Source of the DNA: Psococerastis gibbosa
Taxonomy: Eukaryota > Arthropoda > Insecta > Psocodea > Psocidae
Direction of reading: 5' to 3'
Assembly (NCBI GenBank): GCA_963971405.1
Contig: OZ020489.1
Span: 2,294,001 to 2,358,000 of the forward strand
DNA: 64,000 nucleotides
Both the position numbers and the translations under genes were made by a program. The notes under the pieces were generated by a model, which was not told where the DNA came from, ran no database searches, and was given only the letters and a program-made list of their open reading frames with translations. Below, in pieces: positions 57,541-64,000 of this stretch. Position 1 is the first letter of the stretch; each line of letters opens with the position of its first letter.

Positions 57541-58258
57541 AAAACCATTATTTGAGTTTTACTAATTCTAGCTATAGTATAGTAGTTATAAAAAAATTCT
57601 GCTGACACCCTTCTTGATTTTCTTTTGTTTATTAAAATGAAATACCACGAAGTCATGAGTAATTTAATTTTTTCTACCTAAATCATCTTCAAATTACATA
57701 ACAACCCTGATAAGAAAGCTGCACGTTCGAAAGAAAATTAAAAATGTTGTAAACAAGAAAGTAATGATTTTGAGGGCCCGCAGGGACTTTGCTCTTTTTG
57801 CAAGGGCACCGTTTGCCTCTGGCGCTCATCTTGAGATACAGGGAACATTATTTTTATTACTTCTTGCAGCTTTTCCTCAATTAGTCGAGCTTTGGCGTTT
57901 AAGAGGAAGCTGGCCGTTGGGAATAGCCCCAAAATACGATAATAATAATAATAAAATCTTTATTGAAAAATGTGTATGCAGTGAGATTAGAGCCTATGGC
58001 CCTCTCTTACGCCTAACTGTACATATCTAAGATAGTTCAATTGAAATATTTGTATATAATAAACTACAGTCTTACCGAATATCAGTCATACCTTCTATTC
58101 ACGATAACAGTCACACTAATTCAAATTCGCTAACATCCACATTCATTTTCTCACTCATTCACAAGCAGCCTTGCCTTGATCAACTGGTGACAGTGATTTG
58201 CTGACTAAGGAGAAAGGTAATAATTGTATTTGAATACGTTGAGGTTGTTTTACTATTT
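57541..58258. other. No confident gene
   Basis: Frames at 57738-57932 (-) and 57764-58030 (+) overlap in a more GC-rich patch (57770-57920) without a family pattern. Positions 57978-58015 resemble the SINE family 2 end ('gagcctatggccctctctta'). Confidence 0.35.
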
Positions 58259-60072
58259 TGCTTTCCAATTTATACGTAGTAGGCTATAAGGAAAGCTTTG
58301 TGACGGTCAAAATTCTGTCGCTCTGTATGTCTGTTCATCAATTTCCGGGCAAATTACACGGTCGATTTTGATGAAATTTGGCATGTAGGTTTGCAAAAAT
58401 CATGCCTCGAGATTAGTTTTTGCTTTCCAATTTATACGATCGTAGTATAAGGAAAGCTTTGTGATGGTCGAAATTTCCGATTCCGAGATTTCAACGGGAT
58501 TACACGTTTTGAGGTCCCAGGAACCCAAAAAAGTGGTTTATACGAAATGTCTGTCTGTCGCTCCGTCTGTCTCTGTATGTCTGTCTGTCAGTTCATCTAT
58601 TTCCGGGCAAATTAATCGACCGATTTATATGAAATTTTGCATTTAGGTTCAGAAAAGTCATGCCTCAAGAAAAAATTTATTTTGGGCCAACTCAATTTGG
58701 GAAGGTTTTATTCTCAAAAAACTCCAAAAAACGTATAAAAAATTGTTTTCTCAAAAACGGCTCAAACGATTTCTTTTAAATTCACATATATTGTAGTCGT
58801 TATTAATGTTAACAAAATGTGGGGGGTCACTTGCCCCTTGATAGTTTGCTTATGTGGTAAAAAAATAATAATAACTAAATTTTAATGGAAAATGACTAAA
58901 AAATAGTTTTTCTGTGAAACCTTTCTATCGATGATTTCTACCTTCAGGCATGTTCTAGGTGTTAAATTGTGTAATGAAACAGGACAGGTTGCTTTCCCAA
59001 AAAATTATTTGGTTTTGTGCAAAAAAATGTTTTTTTTTTTTTAATGGTAGAAAATTCACGGTCACATGCATTGCGTGCCCTGCCATTATTGCTGTGTGGT
59101 AATGTGTTGGTCTGAACTATCTGGAATTTACCTCACCTCCAGTGACGTTCGATGGACAACCCCCCCCCCCCCCCCCCGAGATATCGGAAATTTAACCATA
59201 GGAAAATTATTTACCATGTAATTACTCATTATTTAAATATAAATTAAATAATCATATAAATTACTCATTTTCTCTATCTACTAATTTTGATAAATTGGAA
59301 AGCATGTTCGAGTAAACTCAGACCGGATCTTTTTATTTTGGGCTTACTCAATTTGGGGGGGTTTAATTCTCAAAAAAACTCCAAAGAAACGTGTCTGCCT
59401 GTCTGTAGCTCTGTCTGTCGCTCTGTCTGTCTGTCTGTTCACCGTATTCCGGGTAAACTACTCGTTCGATTTTGATGAAATGTGGCATATAGGTTCACAA
59501 AAATTATACCTCGGGACATTATTTTTATTTTGGGCTAACTTAATTTGGGGGGGGGGGTTATTTTCAAAAAACTCATAAAAAACGTCTAAAAACATTATTT
59601 CTCAAAACCAGCTCCAACGTTTTCTTTTAAACGCACACATATTGTAGGCGTCATTATTGTTAACAAAATGCGGTGGGTCGCTTGCCCCTTGATAGTTTGC
59701 TTCTGGGGGTGAAAATAAATAAACATAACTCAATTTTCATGAGAAATGACAAAAAAATAATTTTTCTGCGGAACCTTTCTACCTATGACTTCTACTACCT
59801 ACAGGTATTTTTTAGGTGTTCAATAGAATAACAAAAGCAAAAGGTTGCTTTCCCAAAAAATATTTGGTTTTGTACAAAAAATTATTTTTTGAAGAAATTA
59901 TGGAAAATTCACGCTCCAATACATTGCGTGCCCTGTCATTGTTACTACTGTTACAATGTATTGGTCTGTTCGTTGCAATGCAATTGAGTTTTAAAGGGTT
60001 TTTAATATATTGAGGTGGACTTGAAATTACACATTAAGTTATGTCTATCTACTAATTGATAAATTGGTAAGC
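58259..60072 (+). mobile_element. Nested cluster of GCTTTCC elements
   Basis: An outer copy (58259-58421, internally deleted) is interrupted by a near-complete copy (58422-59303 plus 3' end to about 59332). Sequence matching the continuation of the outer copy ('attttgggcttactcaattt') resumes at about 59335, then joins a third partial copy (59390-60072) that begins in the CTGT tract. C run at 59159-59177, CTGT tracts at about 58548-58595 and 59392-59440. The 61-62-codon frames over those tracts are low-complexity. Confidence 0.7.
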
Positions 60073-60411
60073 ATGTTCTTTTATTTAAGTTGATGCTTTA
60101 TGTTATAAAGAATTGGTTGCTTCAATTTTTTAGAGGACTATTTCAAGCACCATATTATAAGGTGTTTGTCATTTTTGTTGTTATAATTATTGGTCTATGA
60201 ATTTGATAATTCGTTAAATTTCCGTCACCTGTCATTTTCACAGAAAAACCCCGGCACCAAAACTAAAAAATTCATTGTAGTAGGTACTATGTATGAAACG
60301 GCCCTCTCCTAATTGAACAGACCAAATTGTTATTAATTTAGTATTAAATTACCGTGCATTAAAAATCCGGTAGGAGTGAAGCCGTACGTGACCTCGTATT
60401 TATCAATTTAA
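60073..60411. other. No recognisable feature
   Basis: AT-rich; no frame or repeat recognised. Confidence 0.35.
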
Positions 60412-60495
60412 TGATTTTAGGCTCCTGGGACCTGATCACGCGTTGATCCACTGAAATCTAGAGTTCAAAATTTTCGACCATCACAAATATTTCCT
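60412..60495 (-). repeat. GCTTTCC-family 5' end, split by the LTR element
   Basis: Reverse blocks 'gctcctgggacctgatcacg', 'gaaatctagagttcaaaatt', 'cgaccatcacaaatatttcc'. The missing terminus (CTATAAATAGAAAAGCAAAA) continues at 61768-61787. Confidence 0.6.
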
Positions 60496-60575
60496 TGTTA
60501 AAAACTATAAATAAATATTCAAGGTTCACAATTTTTCTTTATTAAAGCGAAATGTTAGCGATAATTTCAAAACAT

Positions 60576-61601
60576 TCAGGTTGACTTCAATTGTTTTCTT
60601 TTTTCGAACGTATACAAAACCCAGTAGCGCCACGACATCCTCCCACCACAGAAGGTATCTTCTTTCCACTTTATAACGTAGTCGGCCAGCCGGCAAAACA
60701 CGCGTCCTCGGCTGGTCACTGGGGTACGAGGGTCAGGCATAACTTCTTCCTTCTGAGTAGATTCATCCTCCGGTTGTGGTATGTTTTCTGTCTTCTTCTC
60801 ATCCTCATCAAGGTCATCATCGTCGTCATCAAGATCATCGTCGTCATCAAGATCATTATCATCATGGTCATCATCGTCGTCATCAAGATGAATATCTTCA
60901 TCATCCTTATCAAGGTCATCATCATCGTCATCAAGATCAATATCATCGTCATCGAGATCAATATCATCATCATTATCAATATCATCATCGTCATCGAGAT
61001 CATCATCATGATCAATATCATCATCATTATCCTCATCAAGATAAATACCATCATCATCTGTCTGCCGCCCTTGTCCAGAGCACATAATGGTCCCATGTCT
61101 TCCAGAACATCCCCTGCAAGACACTTGGGCCACACAATCGTTGGCTTTGTGATTAAGTTCTGTGCAAAATAAAGAGGCCCGCTTTTTCATCAAAATCAAT
61201 TTCTCATCGAATTTTATTAGTTCTATTTTGGGCAATTTTAGATTGCATTTCCCGTCGCTTAATTGCGCACTAAGATTACCCTTACACAATCCAGTAGGGT
61301 GAACTTCCCTTGAGCAACAACTCATTATCTTCTCTTGGCAATCATTGGCACTTTCATTATCGCTACATATATCGTCTTCCGTCACTAACTCATCAGAAAC
61401 AAGCAAATTCACAATATTCTCATCTAATTTAGCTAGTTCTTTGCCTCTCATCGCAATTGTGTGGGTTTTTATTAAAACCTCTTCCCATTTCTCATCGTCA
61501 TAGGCTAAATCTGCGTCCCGAATGGCTTTGGTTATCATCATTCGTAAGGCCCCTCTTTTTTTTCTCAAACAATTAAGATTAAGACTTGCCGTTCCGTCCA
61601 T
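60576..61601 (-). CDS. Gag-like protein with aspartate-rich block (BEL/Pao type)
   Basis: Gag proteins package retroelement RNA into cytoplasmic particles; zinc knuckles bind the RNA. The 341-codon frame starts 4 nt after the primer-binding site. Residues 1-100 are a helical BEL/Pao-like N-terminus (ITKAIRDADLAY, LAKLDENIVNLL). At 122-132 is LKLPKIELIKF, the signature beginning the conserved Gag core, but the core that should follow is deleted. Residues 146-156 form a defective knuckle (C-x4-H-x4-C) and 162-174 a second (C-x2-C-x3-H-x4-C). Residues 182-268 are almost wholly Asp with Leu/Ile, encoded by a GAT/GAC run. The C-terminus (296-341) has SRGRVFCRLADYVIKW, probably a pol-end remnant, then reads across the polypurine tract into the LTR, where it stops. 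Whether the product is made is unknown. Confidence 0.7.
   Translation of the reverse strand: MDGTASLNLNCLRKKRGALRMMITKAIRDADLAYDDEKWEEVLIKTHTIAMRGKELAKLDENIVNLLVSDELVTEDDICSDNESANDCQEKIMSCCSREVHPTGLCKGNLSAQLSDGKCNLKLPKIELIKFDEKLILMKKRASLFCTELNHKANDCVAQVSCRGCSGRHGTIMCSGQGRQTDDDGIYLDEDNDDDIDHDDDLDDDDDIDNDDDIDLDDDDIDLDDDDDDLDKDDEDIHLDDDDDDHDDNDLDDDDDLDDDDDDLDEDEKKTENIPQPEDESTQKEEVMPDPRTPVTSRGRVFCRLADYVIKWKEDTFCGGRMSWRYWVLYTFEKRKQLKST
60785..61060 (-). repeat. GAT/GAC-rich trinucleotide tract inside the Gag frame
   Basis: Imperfect ATC/GTC repeat on the plus strand, keeping the minus frame open as Asp-rich protein. Long open frames on the plus strand and in other minus frames here are by-products. 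Confidence 0.85.
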
Positions 61602-61767
61602 GGATGTCCTGTCACGGTCGCCACTTGTTAAAAACTATAAATAATTATTCAAGGTTCGCAATTTTTCTTTATTAAAACGAAACGTTAGCGATAATTTCAA
61701 AACATTCAGGTTGACTTCAATTGTTTTCTTTTTTCGAACGTATACAAAACCCAGTAGCGCCACGACA

Positions 61768-62040
61768 CTATAAATAGAAAAGCAAAAATATATATACCAA
61801 CCTATTGTCGACGGTAAGCTTCCTCTAATATATACGGTATTAGTATATCTCAGTCAGAAGCCTGAAGTCCGAATCCACCACTGAAGATGTCAACCGCAGA
61901 CGTTGTTAAAACGTTTGGTAGTACGCTTTCAGATTGACGGCGCGGATTCGACTGATTCTATTTGCTATTCTTTTATTCTTATTTTTAAAGTGTTAATTGC
62001 ATAAGAACAATTCAATATGCAATCGACCGCATCAGACGCA
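61768..62040. other. LTR-element flank and a CTGAAGATG motif
   Basis: 61768-61790 completes the split GCTTTCC copy. At 61881-61916 lies CTGAAGATGTC, then GCAGACG and TTAAAACGTTTGG, a layout seen near ends of some Penelope-like elements; class not decidable. Confidence 0.35.
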
Positions 62041-62044
62041 TCAC

Positions 62045-62145
62045 TAAGTAACTTGTCTCGAGTTAAGACACGTCTCCGATTGCAATGTTTGAGGATGTTT
62101 GTAGAAACTCGCACTGCACGCACCTTGCCACCGAAGCCGATACAT
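62045..62145 (+). repeat. Dispersed repeat family H, copy 2
   Basis: Matches 52832-52925 ('ctcgagttaagacacgtctc', 'cgattgcaatgttt', 'gaaactcgcac', 'accgaagccgat'). Confidence 0.5.
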
Positions 62146-64000
62146 TATTGTGTCATTATATCGTACATCCCGACCTCAATATACCAAGGGAGTGACTTTA
62201 AAAAAGTAGACAAACAAATGCCTCCATAATGTGGTCGAGTAGTACTAGACTTTTTTAAATAGAAAAACAACCGATTGTCTTCTGCTTTTTTTTTACAAAC
62301 GTGTGGATTGTTGTTAACACCATGGTGTAAAAGTTCAACAATTCCCCAGGTTAGTTATTTTTCTCAGGACAGGTGTGGTTACGACTGCTGAATCAGCAGT
62401 AAAATATGTTTTTCTGGTGAAATCATATTCAACTGAATGCGGGGAAACACAATTTTGAGTTTTAATAATAACAAGCAAACCAGAAACATTGCTGAGAGAC
62501 TTTGTGCAAATATCAACGTTATTAGCTCCCGCGGCGGGTCACTTTGTCGTTCATTTGGAATGCATTTCTCTCTGTGCGCATTGCCTATTTCATTCCGATA
62601 ACATAACTTTTATGACACTGCAGTTGACACATTTTAACAAGTTGCAAATGTCTTATCATGGTCGGGTAGTATGGGCATTAGAAAAAAATTGGGTTGGTCG
62701 AGCCGTTGTTATCCAACAAAAATCATCAGTGCATTTAATTTTATCATCTACACAAGAAACCTGAAGGTTTAAGGAGAATTATGTACAGAATTAAGAATGA
62801 AGAAAGCGGCGATATTTTTATAAGCGTATCAGCAACTGGGCTAAGCTTGCCCTCAGCTATCAGCACACAGTTTTTATTACTTTCCCCTGTACGGTCTCAT
62901 CAGCGTTTTTCTCACATAAAGTCGTGAAAACCATCTCATGTGATAAAGCCTATACTAACAGCACCATCAGCGAACACAAATTAATCTTCTCCTTCTTTCA
63001 CTTTTAACATTTTCTACCTTAGTTCTTAAACCTGAAAACCTTAGGTGACTCTAAACTACGGCATGTCCTGGAAGCTTTTTTCTGGCTTATTTAGTAGATA
63101 AACCGGTTTGTTGCTTATTTAATTATGAAATTCCCATAAACCTTATTAAAAAACTTTTCAACCCCCTCCATGCCGTGTATTAATAAAACTGTGAGCAGGA
63201 GACAAGGCAGTTCACAGGGGTTGGTCGCTTTCATTGTTATAGCCATGTAGCATGGTTATGATAAATTAAAAAAAATTAAAAGTTCCTAAAAAATAATTAA
63301 ATTGTCGTCAATAAATTTCACAAAACTTTCTTAATTTGAAATTTCTTCGTGGCAAGCCCAGGCAAAGTATAAATCTCCGTGTTCTGCTGAGGGTGAGATA
63401 AGTGAGGAGTAGAGCTTTACAGGTAGAAGGGGCGACAGCTGATAAAGTATACTATCCCCTCTATTCCACTCCCCCGTCCCCTGTTTTCCAAGTTTCAGGT
63501 GTGGGGGCGGCACCAGATCAAATCAGCTACTTGGTCCAAGTTTGAAGATGTACTTATTAGGAATCTCCCCAAATATTCCAAAACAACATGGCGTGAGCGT
63601 TAATTAAATTTTCGTTGCACAGTGTACATTGGCAACTTTGAACACTTTGAACACCTTCTCTTCTTAAAGTTACAGTTTGCTGACTGGTTGGCAACAACAT
63701 GTGGCAACGATGCCTCCACTCCTATTGACCCATGTCAGTTACAGAGTATTGTAATATAAAATAACAATCTTATGAAGCCTTATCTTCCTTTTATTTTTCT
63801 GAAAAAAATAAATCCTCAACGAACCATTGTTATAAGAGATAGAAACTTTCTAAAATATGACAGAAACGAAAAAAGGGGAATTTTCGGAAAATTGTATTAG
63901 GGAAAAGATACGGCGTGCCTGCTGGAAAGTTGTGAATGTGTGATTTCTCGCCCGCATATTGTTTTCTTACCCACATCATATTTTGTGCAAAATGGTTTCG
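62146..64000. other. No recognisable feature
   Basis: Frames up to 91 codons (62489-62764) lack any family pattern. AT-rich throughout; no repeat family identified. Confidence 0.35.

Larger units (their letters stand above)
60496..61767 (-). mobile_element. Compact BEL/Pao-derived LTR element (no pol)
   Basis: Two direct repeats of 142 bp (60496-60637, 61626-61767), nearly identical, are bounded on the coding (minus) strand by TGTCGTGGCG and TTTTTAACA (TG..CA). Beside the right-hand repeat, minus-strand TGGCGACCGTGACAGGAC (61606-61623) fits a tRNA primer-binding site. Just before the left-hand repeat is a purine run, GGTGGGAGGA (60638-60647), a likely polypurine tract. One Gag-like frame fills the interior; protease, reverse transcriptase, RNase H and integrase are absent. 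No 5-bp target duplication is visible. It is a non-autonomous, TRIM-like element. Confidence 0.8.

Noticed and set aside
60591..61172. 193-codon plus-strand frame rich in Ile/Val, and other overlapping long frames
   Set aside because: They are the other reading frames of the GAT/GAC repeat that encodes the Asp block of the minus-strand Gag frame.
1..64000. CRISPR arrays, bacterial operons, phage or plasmid genes
   Set aside because: No regular direct repeats with unique spacers and no dense coding; all signals point to an animal genome.

Overview
The window looks like a gene-poor, AT-rich stretch of an animal nuclear genome, most likely an invertebrate and plausibly an arthropod. The evidence is the repeat fauna: a mariner transposase fragment, a BEL/Pao-derived LTR element, RTE/Jockey-like LINE ends, tRNA-derived SINEs, and TIR elements with 2, 3 and 8 bp target duplications. 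Open frames are short and stop-rich, there is no operon-like packing, and homopolymer and microsatellite tracts are common. I cannot name the species. I found no rRNA, functional tRNA, CRISPR array or recognisable conserved host gene.

Layout. 1-8.2 kb: two minus-strand coding candidates (883-1410 and 6929-8155), each ending in four consecutive cysteines followed by a short basic tail. They flank a 3.58-kb foldback element (3101-6682) whose near-identical 1-kb inverted arms are built from tandem units of about 139 bp. 9-20 kb: two near-complete copies of a dispersed repeat with GCTTTCC termini, a cluster of tRNA-derived SINE copies, and TIR elements of Harbinger-like (13382, 19943), hAT-like (14315) and TA-duplicating (16622) types. 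20-34 kb: a roughly 360-bp repeat family, a second SINE family, a dead LINE 3' end near 28.1-28.5 kb, and long stretches with nothing recognisable. 34.8-35.8 kb: a palindromic mariner derivative that carries two head-to-head 5' ends and no catalytic domain. 36-57 kb: more TIR elements, a LINE 3' end with an (ATTTT)n tail (43.3-43.7 kb), diverged tandem repeats (43.8-44.6 kb) and microsatellites. 58-62 kb: nested copies of the GCTTTCC repeat, then a compact 1.27-kb LTR element (60496-61767, minus strand) with identical-length 142-bp LTRs and one 341-codon Gag-like frame holding an aspartate-rich block.

The genes do not form a pathway. The main story is genome dynamics: short non-autonomous derivatives (foldback, palindromic mariner, Gag-only LTR element, TIR elements, SINEs) inserting into and beside one another. 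The only candidates for host proteins are the two poly-cysteine-tailed frames. They share a C-terminal pattern and a repeated short motif and may be diverged paralogues of an unrecognised, possibly lipid-modified, low-complexity protein family.
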